This document shows, in pieces, positions 7,818 through 17,113 of a stretch of 48,015 bases of DNA (positions within the stretch are counted from its first letter, which is position 1; each line of letters starts with the position of its first letter). The position numbers were made by a program, and so were the translations under genes. Where the stretch lies: positions 1 to 48,015 of the forward strand of contig JAFGTC010000107.1 of NCBI GenBank assembly GCA_016934335.1, given 5' to 3'. The notes under the pieces were generated by a model. That model was not told where the DNA came from. It did not search any database and was given only the letters and a program-made list of their open reading frames with translations. Origin of the DNA: Candidatus Omnitrophota bacterium (GTDB taxonomy: Bacteria > Hinthialibacterota > Hinthialibacteria > Hinthialibacterales > Hinthialibacteraceae).

Positions 7818-10088
7818 ATGGAAGACAAGGTTGGGGTTTACATTTGCACTGGCTGCTCCATCGGTGAAGCCCTGGATATCGAGGCCTTGTCCAAGGTTGC
7901 TCTGGATGAGTTGAAGGCGCCCGTCTGCAAAACGATCGCGGACTGCATGAACGGCGGCTTGGATGTTATTCGCCGGGATGTGGAATCCGAGGGATTGAAC
8001 AAAATTGTATTAGCCGCATGTTCGCCGCGCGAGGATTTCGGCAAAGATCCATTCGGGCAGGGCATTCATGTGGAGCGCGTCAATCTGCGGGAAGGGGTGG
8101 TCTGGTGCCAGCCTCCGAATGACGAAGACACGCAAATGATGGCGGAAGACTATCTTCGCATGGGGATCGTCAAAGCGCAGAAAACCCAGCCCCTCGATCT
8201 CTTCGAAGAACATGAGCGCATCAACAAGAATCTTCTTGTCGTCGGAGGGGGGATCACGGGATTGACGGCGGCCGTTGAAGCGGCGGAAGCCGGATATGAT
8301 GTGATTCTCGTCGAAAAAGAAGTGGATTTGGGCGGATGGATGGCCAAATGGTACAAATCGTTTCCTACTTTTACGCCTTATCAAGATTTGGAGGATAACG
8401 GCGTTTCCGGACTGGTAGAACAGGTTCAATCGCACCCAAAAATCACGGTGCGCACTTCAACGGAAATCGCTAAAATCGAAGGCGGGCCGGGGCTGTTTGA
8501 CGTTGTCTTCAAGTCCAACAACGGTCAGCCTGCTTCCTCGGAGCCGCTTCGAGTCGGCGCCGTCATTCAAGCGACGGGGTGGAAGCCCTTTGAGCCCGAA
8601 TGTTTGGAGAAATTGGGCTACAAGAAATTCGATAATGTCGTGAGCAGCATTCAGTTTGAAGAGATGGCCAAGTCAGGCAGACTATCCAGACCTTCGGAGG
8701 GGAAGCCGGCCAAGAACGTTGTTTTCATCCAATGCGAAGGTTCTCAAGACGACGAATATTTTTCATACAACTCGTCCGTCAGCAGCATGGTGTGTTTGAA
8801 GCAGGCTTTGTATGTACGGGAAAAATCCGACAATGTCAAAGCCTTTATTTTTTATGATCATTTTCGAACGCCGGGCCAATATGAAGATTTTTATAAGCGC
8901 GTTCAACAAGACCCAGGCGTTTTTCTTTCGAAAGGCCAGGTTGAATCCGTAACGGAGCAGGATGACGGTTCGCTGCTCGTGACGGTCGCCGGCTCCATGC
9001 TGGGCGAGAAAATTTCCATCAAAGCCGATATTGTCGTGTTATCGCTGGGCATGATGCCGGCGTCGGCGGACGGGGAGGCGATTCGCGCTTGGATCGACGC
9101 CAAAGCCGCGGTCGCCAAAGCGGAGCAGGAAGGAAACAAAGTTCAGGAAGATGTTCTGGCGCTTTCCCGAAAGCCCCAACCCGACGAACCCATCTTGCAC
9201 TTGAATTATCGGCAGGGGCCCGATCTACCGGTTTTAGAGCATCATTATCCGGATTCGCATTTTATTTGCTTCCCCTATGAAACGCGGCGGACGGGAATCT
9301 ATGCGGCGGGCTGCGTTCGCAGTCCGATGGATGCGCTTTCCTGCCGAGAGGACGCCGCCGGAGCGGCGTTGAAATCCATCCAATGCGTGGAGATGACGTC
9401 GCGAGGCGAGGCGGTGCATCCGCGATCCGGCGACATTTCTTACCCCGAATTTTTCCTGCAGCGATGCACCCAGTGCAAGCGCTGCACGGAAGAATGCCCC
9501 TTTGGTGTATTGAATGAAGATGCAAAAGGAACGCCGCTTCCCAATGCGACTCGATGCCGCCGGTGCGGCGTCTGTATGGGGGCGTGTCCGGAGCGCATCG
9601 TCAGTTTCAAGGATTATTCGGTCGACATGATCGCTTCCATGATCAAGAAGGTCGAGATCCCGGATGAGTTTGACGAAAAGCCGCGCGTTCTGGTATTGGC
9701 TTGCGAGAACGACGCCTATCCGGCCTTGGATATGGCCGCTCGCAAAGGATTGACTTACAGCCCGTACGTCCGCGTCATCCCGCTGCGCTGTCTGGGATCG
9801 ATGAACATCGTCTGGGTGGCGGATGCGCTGTCGCGGGGATTTGACGGGATCATCATGCTGGGCTGCAAGTACGGCGACGATTATCAGTGTCATTTTATTC
9901 GGGGCAGCGAACTGGCCGATCGGCGCGGCGTGAATGTCAAAGAAAAACTAGAGCAGCTTGCTCTGGAAAATGAGCGCGTTGAACTGCATCAAGTTGAAAT
10001 TACCGATTATGAAAAAATTCCCCAAATTATCAATAACTTCATGGATGTGATTGAAGAGATTGGATTCAATCCGTTCAAGGGAATGTAA
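7818..10088 (+). CDS. qmoB: Quinone-interacting membrane-bound oxidoreductase subunit QmoB
   Basis: The protein is 756 residues: HdrA-like flavoprotein fused to ferredoxin and MvhD-like domains, the known QmoB layout. Visible parts are an N-terminal CTGCSIGEALD, an FAD fold VVGGGITGLTAA near 140-151 and a second dinucleotide region to about 540. A two-cluster ferredoxin (CTQCKRCTEECP and CRRCGVCMGACP) lies near 550-595. An MvhD-type C-terminal domain with spaced cysteines follows from about 628. The MvhD domain is the usual docking point for electron exchange in Hdr-type systems, and QmoB has been proposed to contact AprBA. The N-terminus is normal and no key motif is missing. Confidence 0.95.
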   Translation: MEDKVGVYICTGCSIGEALDIEALSKVALDELKAPVCKTIADCMNGGLDVIRRDVESEGLNKIVLAACSPREDFGKDPFGQGIHVERVNLREGVVWCQPPNDEDTQMMAEDYLRMGIVKAQKTQPLDLFEEHERINKNLLVVGGGITGLTAAVEAAEAGYDVILVEKEVDLGGWMAKWYKSFPTFTPYQDLEDNGVSGLVEQVQSHPKITVRTSTEIAKIEGGPGLFDVVFKSNNGQPASSEPLRVGAVIQATGWKPFEPECLEKLGYKKFDNVVSSIQFEEMAKSGRLSRPSEGKPAKNVVFIQCEGSQDDEYFSYNSSVSSMVCLKQALYVREKSDNVKAFIFYDHFRTPGQYEDFYKRVQQDPGVFLSKGQVESVTEQDDGSLLVTVAGSMLGEKISIKADIVVLSLGMMPASADGEAIRAWIDAKAAVAKAEQEGNKVQEDVLALSRKPQPDEPILHLNYRQGPDLPVLEHHYPDSHFICFPYETRRTGIYAAGCVRSPMDALSCREDAAGAALKSIQCVEMTSRGEAVHPRSGDISYPEFFLQRCTQCKRCTEECPFGVLNEDAKGTPLPNATRCRRCGVCMGACPERIVSFKDYSVDMIASMIKKVEIPDEFDEKPRVLVLACENDAYPALDMAARKGLTYSPYVRVIPLRCLGSMNIVWVADALSRGFDGIIMLGCKYGDDYQCHFIRGSELADRRGVNVKEKLEQLALENERVELHQVEITDYEKIPQIINNFMDVIEEIGFNPFKGM

Positions 10089-10155
10089 GTTTTTGCAGGG
10101 CGGCGTGATTCGAGAGGGATAGAGACGTCTGAAGAATGGATTGGGAGAAGAAAGA

Positions 10156-11391
10156 ATGACAGCAAGCGTCGTAGAAAATAGGCCGCAAGATTCTATGGCT
10201 GCATCCAAAGGAAAATTAGTAGAGCCGGATTTAAATTTCATCAGGGAAATATCGCGTCTTGGCGGCGATTCGTTCAAAAAATGTTATCAATGCGCCACCT
10301 GTTCCGCCACATGCCCCATATCGCCCGATGATAAGCCCTTTCCTCGAAAGGAGATGGTGTGGTCGATTTGGGGATGGAAGGATCATTTAATCAAGGATCC
10401 CGACGTCTGGCTGTGCCATCAGTGCAATGACTGTTCCGCCGTCTGTCCTCGTGAAGGAAATCCGGGCGATATTCTGGCCGTGATTCGAAAATACAGTTAT
10501 CTGTATTATGCTTTCCCCAAGTTCATGGGGAAATTCTTATACGAACCGAAATATCTTCCGATCATTGCCGCTCTTCCTTTTGTTATACTTTTTGTGATTG
10601 TCGCTTTGTTTGGAAATTTCCAGCCGGAAGGCGACATCGTTTTCAAAAAGTTTCTTTCTCATCCTTTCCCCTTGGACTTTCTTTTTATTCTCGTCGCTAT
10701 GTTCGCCCTTGTTTCGGCGGCTGTCGGCGGGATGCGTTTCTGGAAGGCTTTGCAGGAAGGCCCCCGCCCTCCGGTAAATAATCCACGGGGCTTTACGGCG
10801 GGATTGATAGAAGCGGTGAAGGAAGTTGCAACGCATAAACAATTCAATGAATGCGACAAAGCGAATCCGAGATTTTATTCCCATTTGCTCACATTTTATG
10901 GATTTGTCGCTCTGTTCATCACTACGTCGCTGGTGTTTTTGGGATTGTACCTGCTGGACTTGGAGACGCCTCTGCCCTTGTTGAATCCCATTAAGATTTT
11001 GGGGAATCTCGGCGCTCTCGCCTTTTTGATCGGAACAGGAATGATGCTTTATCTCCGCTTGACTGATGAAGAGAGAGCCGGCAAAAATTCGTATAACGAC
11101 TGGCTGTTTCTCGGTCTGATGTTTGGATTGGCTGTAAGCGGCGTGTTGACGGAGGCGCTTCGATTGGCGGGAATCGCCGTCGCGGCCTACTCGATGTATT
11201 TTGTTCACTTGGCTTTGATTTTGTCCATGATGGTCTATTTTCCTTTTTCAAAATTTGCCCACCTGCTCTATCGTACGCTCGCCATTGTTTATTATCATGG
11301 ATATGCCGCATCGGCGTCCGAAGCGAAAGAAGCACTCATGGAAAACAAGCAGGAATTGAAAGATGAAACGGTGCAGCCGAACGCCGCTTAA
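10156..11391 (+). CDS. qmoC: Quinone-interacting membrane-bound oxidoreductase subunit QmoC
   Basis: A fusion of HdrC-like ferredoxin and HdrE/NarI-like cytochrome b, 411 residues. Two [4Fe-4S] motifs lie at Cys43/46/49/53 (CYQCATCSATC) and Cys87/90/93/97 (CHQCNDCSAVC). About six membrane segments follow, from residue 135 on. Histidines in FYSHLLTFYG and VHLALILSMMVYFPFSKFAH are candidate heme b ligands. It oxidises menaquinol and passes electrons to QmoAB. I chose ATG 10156, which has GGAGAAG at 10144-10150. A TTG at 10141 is the alternative. The soluble Cys domains are expected on the cytoplasmic side. Confidence 0.95.
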   Translation: MTASVVENRPQDSMAASKGKLVEPDLNFIREISRLGGDSFKKCYQCATCSATCPISPDDKPFPRKEMVWSIWGWKDHLIKDPDVWLCHQCNDCSAVCPREGNPGDILAVIRKYSYLYYAFPKFMGKFLYEPKYLPIIAALPFVILFVIVALFGNFQPEGDIVFKKFLSHPFPLDFLFILVAMFALVSAAVGGMRFWKALQEGPRPPVNNPRGFTAGLIEAVKEVATHKQFNECDKANPRFYSHLLTFYGFVALFITTSLVFLGLYLLDLETPLPLLNPIKILGNLGALAFLIGTGMMLYLRLTDEERAGKNSYNDWLFLGLMFGLAVSGVLTEALRLAGIAVAAYSMYFVHLALILSMMVYFPFSKFAHLLYRTLAIVYYHGYAASASEAKEALMENKQELKDETVQPNAA

Positions 11392-11424
11392 ACATAACCA
11401 TCATTTATTTTTGGGAGATCAACC

Positions 11425-13137
11425 ATGGAAGAACCGCGCGGGATATCGATGCTTTGGAAATTAGAGGATTATTGGGCCATTTGGCTGGGATTTTTGTTGA
11501 TCGCCATCGGTTTGATGATATTTCTTCCCCGTCCTCCCGACGGCATGCGGGAAAATATCAACGCGGCCAATGCTATTATGCAGCAGGAGGCCAATGCGGC
11601 GCCCATCAAGACCATCGCCTGGCATAAAGCGAACGATTCCAAAATGAAAATCAAAGCGAGCGGCGAGGGATATGCCAAACAACTGGCCAATTGGATCGCT
11701 CATCCTCAAGGTTGGAAAACCAATCCGATCGAATCATTGGCGTTAAGCCAAGAGAAAGCCGAGGCGAAAAACTCGTCGGCGGCGCCCAAATATGAAGCGG
11801 CCCAAGCCTACACAGCCGAAGTTCTTACGGAGGCTCAGGAGGCGGAAAACGCAGCTCGAGCGGCGGGATTTAAGGATGCAAGCCTCAATGAGAAAGCCAA
11901 ATCGGCCATCGCCGAATGGCGAAAGGCGGTCAACGAAGAATCAGCCGCCAAGAAAAAAGCGTCGGTTTCCTCCTATAATCACATCCTCCATCTGATTGTT
12001 CTTTGTATTTTTCTCGCTGTTTTCTTCGGCGTTGGAATGGCGGTCATGGGGAAGTCGTTTTCTCAATTCTGCGCGGCGTTTCCCGTCGTCTTTTTGATTG
12101 CCGTCCTGGCCTACATGTTGGATGCTCAATCCACGATGAAAGAGTACGGCATCGGCTACGCCGCTTGGGCGATTATCTTCGGGCTGTTGATCAGCAACAC
12201 GATCGGTACGCCCAAATGGCTTATGCCGGCGGTTCAGACGGAGTATTACATCAAAACCGGTTTGGTTCTTTTGGGCGCGGAAATTTTGTTCGGAAAGATT
12301 TTGGCGATCGGTACGCCGGGCATTTTCGTAGCATGGGTCGTTACGCCCATTGTCTTAATTGCGACGTATCTTTTCGGTCAAAAAATTCTCAAAATTTCAT
12401 CGCGAACCTTAAACATCACGATTTCGGCCGATATGTCCGTCTGCGGCGTTTCCGCAGCGATTGCCACGGCGGCCGCCTGCCGCGCCAAGAAGGAAGAACT
12501 GACCTTGGCGGTCGGAATGTCGCTGATATTTACGTCGATCATGATGATTATTATGCCTAACTTTATTCTGGCGGTCGGCATGGATCCGGTATTAGGCGGC
12601 GCCTGGATGGGCGGCACCATCGATGCAACCGGCGCAGTGGCGGCGGCGGGCGCATTTTTAGGAGACAAGGCTTTGTATGTCGCCGCGACCATCAAAATGA
12701 TTCAAAACGTTTTAATCGGCGTCATCGCGTTTTTTGTGGCGGTTTATTGGTGCTGGAAAGTGGAGCGAGACGAATCCGGCAGCCGCATTTCAATCATGGA
12801 GATCTGGCATCGATTCCCCAAATTCGTGCTGGGCTTCATCACGGCTTCGATCTTGTTTTCGATTCTCTATCAGGCGATGGGCGGCGACGTCGGATATGCC
12901 ATGGTCGACAACGGCGTTCTTCGTGGTTTCACGCGCATCTTCCGCGGCTGGTTCTTCTGCATGGCGTTTGTCAGCATCGGCCTGGCCACCGATTTTCGTG
13001 AATTGAAAAAGTATTTCGTCGGCGGAAAGCCCCTGATTCTCTATGTATGCGGCCAGTCGTTAAATTTAATTCTCACTTTAACGATGGCGTACATTATGTT
13101 CTATCTCGTTTTCCCGGATATCACGGCTAAAATCTAA
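11425..13137 (+). CDS. YeiH/UPF0324-type putative sulfate exporter family transporter with large loop
   Basis: The protein is 570 residues. After a first membrane segment at about 14-34 comes a long soluble stretch (about 36-182) rich in Ala, Glu and Lys and probably coiled. About ten membrane segments follow, with conserved-looking glycine motifs ([22 protein letters not shown]). The membrane part matches the UPF0324 (YeiH) family, annotated as putative sulfate exporter, though the substrate is not firmly known. The long loop is far larger than in the about 340-residue YeiH of E. coli; versions next to qmo genes in sulfate reducers are also long, as I recall. A role in moving sulfate, sulfite or another oxyanion is inference from context. 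Confidence 0.85.
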   Translation: MEEPRGISMLWKLEDYWAIWLGFLLIAIGLMIFLPRPPDGMRENINAANAIMQQEANAAPIKTIAWHKANDSKMKIKASGEGYAKQLANWIAHPQGWKTNPIESLALSQEKAEAKNSSAAPKYEAAQAYTAEVLTEAQEAENAARAAGFKDASLNEKAKSAIAEWRKAVNEESAAKKKASVSSYNHILHLIVLCIFLAVFFGVGMAVMGKSFSQFCAAFPVVFLIAVLAYMLDAQSTMKEYGIGYAAWAIIFGLLISNTIGTPKWLMPAVQTEYYIKTGLVLLGAEILFGKILAIGTPGIFVAWVVTPIVLIATYLFGQKILKISSRTLNITISADMSVCGVSAAIATAAACRAKKEELTLAVGMSLIFTSIMMIIMPNFILAVGMDPVLGGAWMGGTIDATGAVAAAGAFLGDKALYVAATIKMIQNVLIGVIAFFVAVYWCWKVERDESGSRISIMEIWHRFPKFVLGFITASILFSILYQAMGGDVGYAMVDNGVLRGFTRIFRGWFFCMAFVSIGLATDFRELKKYFVGGKPLILYVCGQSLNLILTLTMAYIMFYLVFPDITAKI

Positions 13138-13153
13138 GGAAGGATGGAGTCTC

Positions 13154-13423
13154 TTGGCATCTCTATGTAATACAAAAATGAACAAATTGATGACTGCGCC
13201 GTTTTGCATCCGGTTCCTTCCTTGGATTAAGTTATGTTCGGGATTGGTGTTGATATGGCTTTTTGTGTTCGTCGCGGCGCCTCGCGTTCAAAAATATTCC
13301 TATATCGCCAAGGTTCATGATGTGATTCGAGAAAACAATATCGATGCGACCGCTTTGGTTTATACGGAAATTCAAGAATTCGGCGATGCGGATGTTCATA
13401 TTCGCGACGCCATGAATTATTAA
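13154..13423 (+). CDS. Small single-pass membrane protein
   Basis: The protein is 89 residues with one hydrophobic segment near residues 24-43 and a soluble tail of about 45 residues that is acidic and ends at a natural stop. I do not recognise a family. It lies 16 bases after the YeiH-type gene and 38 before the DsrM-like gene, so it is probably co-transcribed. The TTG start at 13154 has purine-rich sequence (AAGGAAGGATGGAG) ahead of it. An ATG at 13178 is the alternative but lacks a ribosome site. A tether or small subunit for the DsrM-like cytochrome is possible but unsupported. Confidence 0.6.
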   Translation: MASLCNTKMNKLMTAPFCIRFLPWIKLCSGLVLIWLFVFVAAPRVQKYSYIAKVHDVIRENNIDATALVYTEIQEFGDADVHIRDAMNY

Positions 13424-13461
13424 AAATTGAAAATGATGGATAGCGAATAGGGGATCAAATC

Positions 13462-14127
13462 ATGCAGGGATTAGATTGGTTGATTGGTGCGGTTCTGCCT
13501 TACGTCGCGGCGGCGGTTTGCCTCTTGGGCGTCGCGGCGCGCGCTCTGCAATGGCAGTTTATGCCAAAGCATGTTCGTTGGACGTTTTATCCCGCCCCTC
13601 AAAACTTGATGGATCAAGCCCGCTTTATGGCGGCGGAGATCTTTACGTTTCGCGCCATCCTCAAGCAAAACAAAATCCTTTGGATCGGCGCATGGATGTT
13701 TCATATCAGCATGGGCATTCTCGTTCTATGGCTGGTTTTCATGATGGCAGGCGCCCATGTTGCAGCGCTTTGTTGGATCGGAGCGATCCTGATGGGATGC
13801 ACGGTTCTTTATTTGATTCTCTATCGTTTATTGCAGCCTGCGGCCAAGGCGGTTTCTACGCCGGTTGAGTATTTCAATCTTGGATTGTTTCTCTCCATCG
13901 TTCTCGCCTCGGCGTCCATGTATTTTTTTCAGCAGCCGTCTATCGAGGAAATTCGCCAATATCTTTTGCAACTATTAACGTTCCAGATCCCGGTTTTGCC
14001 GCAAGCGCCGCTGTTTCTTCTTGTCTTGTTTCTCGTTGAGGCGCTGATGATCTATTTTCCTTTCAGCCGCATGATTCATATGGTCAGCAAATATTTTGCA
14101 TTCCATCGCATCAACTGGGGGCATTGA
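13462..14127 (+). CDS. Short DsrM/NarI-like cytochrome b membrane subunit
   Basis: The protein is 221 residues with about five membrane segments. It carries the motif YFPFSRMIHMVSKYF near the C-terminus. The same YFPFS(K/R)xxH motif is in QmoC (VYFPFSKFAH) and in DsrM (AYFPFSKLMH) of this window, where the histidine is a likely heme b ligand. A second histidine is in WMFHISMGILVLW near residue 80. It is shorter than the DsrM here (336), so it may be a compact NarI-type subunit that exchanges electrons with the quinone pool. The natural partner is the DsrK-like protein at 17114-18523, separated by three regulatory genes. The ribosome site is GGGG at 13450. Confidence 0.8.
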   Translation: MQGLDWLIGAVLPYVAAAVCLLGVAARALQWQFMPKHVRWTFYPAPQNLMDQARFMAAEIFTFRAILKQNKILWIGAWMFHISMGILVLWLVFMMAGAHVAALCWIGAILMGCTVLYLILYRLLQPAAKAVSTPVEYFNLGLFLSIVLASASMYFFQQPSIEEIRQYLLQLLTFQIPVLPQAPLFLLVLFLVEALMIYFPFSRMIHMVSKYFAFHRINWGH

Positions 14128-14164
14128 CGGAATGCGAATGGACGCCGGTTTTGAGTGAACGATT

Positions 14165-15952
14165 ATGATGAACCGCGATCTGACAAATCGATTTCATACC
14201 GCGGTGTTTCATCGTTTGGCGGGCAATGTCGCTGTAATCGACCGGGACTTCAAAATTGTAGAAGCCAATCAAAGTTTTTATGAAACCTTCGGCGATTGGG
14301 AAGGGAAATATTGCTACAACGTCTACAAGCGCTCCAACGATCCCTGCGATTCGTGCGTCGCGAAACTCACTTTCGAAGACGGTCAAAGCCGTACGAAGGA
14401 AGAAACCTGCTTCGGTCGAAACGGGCAGGCTGGTTATTACGTGGTACGGACGGAAGCGATTCAAGATGAAAACGGCTCCATTCCCTACGTGATTGAATTT
14501 TCCGAAAACTTGACGGAATCGAATAAACTGAATCGTGCGTTCCGAGTTCTTTTCGACCGTGTTCCATGTTATGTGCAAGTCTTGGATCGCGATTTGCGCG
14601 TTGTTCTAGCCAATGACAAACAGCGCGAAACATTTGGAGAAAGCGAAGGGAAATTCTGCTATCAACTTTATAAGCGGCGGGATTCCCGCTGTTATCCTTG
14701 TCCCGCCCTGCAGGCGTTTCAAGACGGAAAGATTCATTCTTCCGAACAGGTGGGATTCACCAAAGACGGCCGGCAGACGGTTTATGCCGTCACAGCCGCG
14801 CCCTTGGCTCTCAGCGGCGATGAGATCGGCCATGTCGTTGAAATCTCTATGGACGTCACCGAAGTTCGCAGTCTGGAAAAACAATTGCGCCGCGCGTACG
14901 CCATGGAGGAAAGTCTCATCAACAATTCAACCGACGGCATTATCGCCTTCAACAGCGATTTTCAAGTGATCATCTACAATCCCGCCGCCGAAAAAATTTT
15001 ACAATATCCTGCGGGAGAGGCCGTCAGCGCCGGGATCAGCCAAGAAATGCTTCCTGTGGAATTTCGGAGCGTGCTGACGGGCGAGCAGCAAAGCTGCCGC
15101 TTGGTAGAGGCGGAACTGACCTCCAAAAACGGAGAAAAAATTCCGGTTCGTTTTCACGGCGTTCATCTTATGTATAACGATGGATCGTTAGGCTGGGCGG
15201 TATTTTTTCAAGATCTGCGCCCTTTGAAAGAACTGGAGCAGCAAAAATTGGAAGCGGAGCGTCTCTCCGCTGTGGGAGAAACCGTCGCCGGACTCGCGCA
15301 TAGCGTTAAGAATGTTTTGCAGTCTCTGGAAGGAGGAATGTACGCTCTCCGAACGGGTTTGGAAAAGAAAAACGAAGAGCGCATGATGCGAGGATGGAAA
15401 GTCGTCGATAAAAACTTTGACAAGGTCTCAAAATTGGTAAAGGATTTTCTCGGTTTTTCCAAAGGCCGGCTTCCCGAGACGGAATGGACCCAGCCCAACG
15501 ATTTGATACGAGACATGATAACATTGAACGAAGACGCCGCCAAAAAATCGAAAGTCGAGCTGATCGCCGATCTCGATCCGCATCTCAATCCGGCGCCGTT
15601 GGATCCCCATGGCCTTGATAGTTGTTTAACCAATCTGCTCTCCAACGCCATCGATGCGTGTCAAATGAGTGAGAAAGAAGGCGGGCGCGTGGTTCTTCGA
15701 ACCCGGGAAGAAGGAGACGTTCTTGTCATCGAAGTGTCTGATAACGGCTGCGGCATGGATTATGAAGTGAAAAAAAGAGTCTTCACCACCTTTTTCACCA
15801 CGAAAGGCGGCGGTGGAACAGGGTTGGGATTATTGACGACGCGTAAAATCATTCAAGAGCATGGCGGTAAGATTTCCATGACGTCCGAACCGGGGCGGGG
15901 AACGACGTTTCGAATCGAACTGCCCCGGAGTCGACTGCCCATTCCCAAGTAA
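14165..15952 (+). CDS. PAS-domain sensor histidine kinase with paired cysteine motifs
   Basis: The protein is 595 residues with no membrane segment, so cytoplasmic. Two related PAS domains come first (about 15-115 and 125-235), then a third (about 245-350). The dimerisation domain has the phospho-acceptor His379 in GLAHSVKN. The ATPase domain carries the N-box (LTNLLSNAIDA), DNGCGMD and GGGGTGLGL. The first two PAS domains share a cysteine layout, Cys50-x10-Cys61-x2-Cys64 and Cys165-x10-Cys176-x2-Cys179, following CYxxYKR; this could bind a metal, an Fe-S cluster or heme, or form a redox disulfide. The third PAS lacks it. Sensing of redox or sulfur state is inference. Two stand-alone receivers follow. 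Confidence 0.92.
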   Translation: MMNRDLTNRFHTAVFHRLAGNVAVIDRDFKIVEANQSFYETFGDWEGKYCYNVYKRSNDPCDSCVAKLTFEDGQSRTKEETCFGRNGQAGYYVVRTEAIQDENGSIPYVIEFSENLTESNKLNRAFRVLFDRVPCYVQVLDRDLRVVLANDKQRETFGESEGKFCYQLYKRRDSRCYPCPALQAFQDGKIHSSEQVGFTKDGRQTVYAVTAAPLALSGDEIGHVVEISMDVTEVRSLEKQLRRAYAMEESLINNSTDGIIAFNSDFQVIIYNPAAEKILQYPAGEAVSAGISQEMLPVEFRSVLTGEQQSCRLVEAELTSKNGEKIPVRFHGVHLMYNDGSLGWAVFFQDLRPLKELEQQKLEAERLSAVGETVAGLAHSVKNVLQSLEGGMYALRTGLEKKNEERMMRGWKVVDKNFDKVSKLVKDFLGFSKGRLPETEWTQPNDLIRDMITLNEDAAKKSKVELIADLDPHLNPAPLDPHGLDSCLTNLLSNAIDACQMSEKEGGRVVLRTREEGDVLVIEVSDNGCGMDYEVKKRVFTTFFTTKGGGGTGLGLLTTRKIIQEHGGKISMTSEPGRGTTFRIELPRSRLPIPK

Positions 15953-16003
15953 TTTTTGGTAATGCAAGTGATTTTTGGTGATGCAAGTGATTTTTGATGA
16001 TAA
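15947..16003 (+). repeat. Three tandem 19-base repeats over the kinase stop codon
   Basis: Copies lie at 15947-15965, 15966-15984 and 15985-16003. The pattern is roughly AAGTGATTTTTGGTGATGC; copies 1 and 2 differ at two positions and copy 3 diverges at its 3' end. Copy 1 contains the last codon and TAA stop of the histidine kinase. The array could be a replication-slippage product or a spacing/attenuation element ahead of the first receiver gene. Confidence 0.8.
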
Positions 16004-16058
16004 TTATATTAGCATTGATATCGTTATAGAAATATAATCGCTGGAGGAGAAGACTTTT

Positions 16059-16574
16059 ATGACATCTCCTAACGAAAAAACCATATTGATCGTGGATGAC
16101 GAACCGGAAATCGTCGATTTTCTCTCCATGGCGCTGGAGGACGAAGGATTCCATGTTGAAACGGCAAGCGATGGAAGCGAGGCGCTGCAATCCATTCAAA
16201 ATCATAAACCCGATCTGATTTCGCTGGACTTAGTCATGCCCAAATATCCCGGCAGTTGGCTTTATCATCAATTGAAAAAAAACAAAGAATGGTCGAACAT
16301 CCCCGTCCTGATCGTCACCGGCCACGCGCATGATGAACAAGGCAAAGCGGATTTCGACGAATTGTCTCTTTTGGTCGGCGGCAATCATCTCGAAAAGCCG
16401 ATCAAATCGCATGATTATGTCAATGCAGTTAGGCGGTTGCTGCACATGGAGGAAACGGAGCAGGCTTCATCGGAAGCGTCGTCGGAATTAAGGCGGAAAT
16501 TAGCGCAGCTCGCTGAAGGCGCCGATGAAGAATCTTTAAAAAAAGCACTGGATTTACTGAAAAAAAACAAGTGA
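16059..16574 (+). CDS. Stand-alone response regulator receiver 1
   Basis: The protein is 171 residues: a single receiver domain (about 7-130) and a charged helical tail of about 40 residues, with no DNA-binding or enzymatic output. Receiver landmarks are the acidic pair in LIVDDEPE, the phospho-acceptor aspartate in LISLDLVMP, the Thr in VTGHAH and the Lys in LEKPIK. The ribosome site TGGAGGAG at 16042-16049 is well placed. It lies between the PAS kinase and a second receiver. Its target is unknown; it could act on the kinase, on the second receiver by phosphorelay, or on the DsrMK-like enzyme. Confidence 0.93.
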   Translation: MTSPNEKTILIVDDEPEIVDFLSMALEDEGFHVETASDGSEALQSIQNHKPDLISLDLVMPKYPGSWLYHQLKKNKEWSNIPVLIVTGHAHDEQGKADFDELSLLVGGNHLEKPIKSHDYVNAVRRLLHMEETEQASSEASSELRRKLAQLAEGADEESLKKALDLLKKNK

Positions 16575-16619
16575 ATCCTGACAAACCATCCATGGGAAAT
16601 CGATGAAGAGGATATCTTT

Positions 16620-17030
16620 ATGACGGATGCAGCCAAAAAAACCATACTTGTTGTAGAAGATGAAGAAGATGTACGGCAGTTTTTGGTCATGGCTTTGGAA
16701 GACGCCGGCTACCAGGTTTATGCCGCGGAAGAGGGGCGCCAGGCTTTAAAATTCATCCAACGCGAGAGGCCGGATTTGATTACGCTGGATCTGATTATGC
16801 CCAACAAAACAGGCATCAGTCTGTATGGCGATTTACGCCGATCCACGTCGGAATTCAAAGATATTCCCATTATTGTGATCACCGGCGTTGATCAGCGCTC
16901 AAAAGGAATCATCAGTTTTCGGGAGTTGCTCGAAAATAAAAAAAGCGTGGCTCAACCGGAGGCGTATCTTGTGAAGCCGATTCGCGCCGACGAATTGTTG
17001 GATGCGGTTCGAAAAGCATTGAACGCTTAA
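16620..17030 (+). CDS. Stand-alone response regulator receiver 2
   Basis: A CheY-like receiver of 136 residues with no output domain. It shows VVEDEEDV, the phospho-acceptor region LITLDLIMP, VITGVDQ and VKPIR. It shares the layout of receiver 1 (both begin with a KKTI/EKTI-L-V-x-D/E pattern and share an insertion after VTG), so the pair probably arose by local duplication. It is read from a ribosome site GAAGAGGATATC about 10 bases upstream. No effector is encoded except the adjoining redox proteins. Confidence 0.93.
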   Translation: MTDAAKKTILVVEDEEDVRQFLVMALEDAGYQVYAAEEGRQALKFIQRERPDLITLDLIMPNKTGISLYGDLRRSTSEFKDIPIIVITGVDQRSKGIISFRELLENKKSVAQPEAYLVKPIRADELLDAVRKALNA

Positions 17031-17113
17031 TATCGAGAAAAAAGGGCTGGATTCATTGATGAAGCATCCATGCCGTTCCTGTTCTAATGATAGAGAATGT
17101 GGGAGACATGAAT

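Noticed and set aside
13462..14127. Calling this protein a truncated pseudogene of dsrM
   Set aside because: It has a proper start, ribosome site, stop and a clear C-terminal heme motif, so it looks like an intact compact form.
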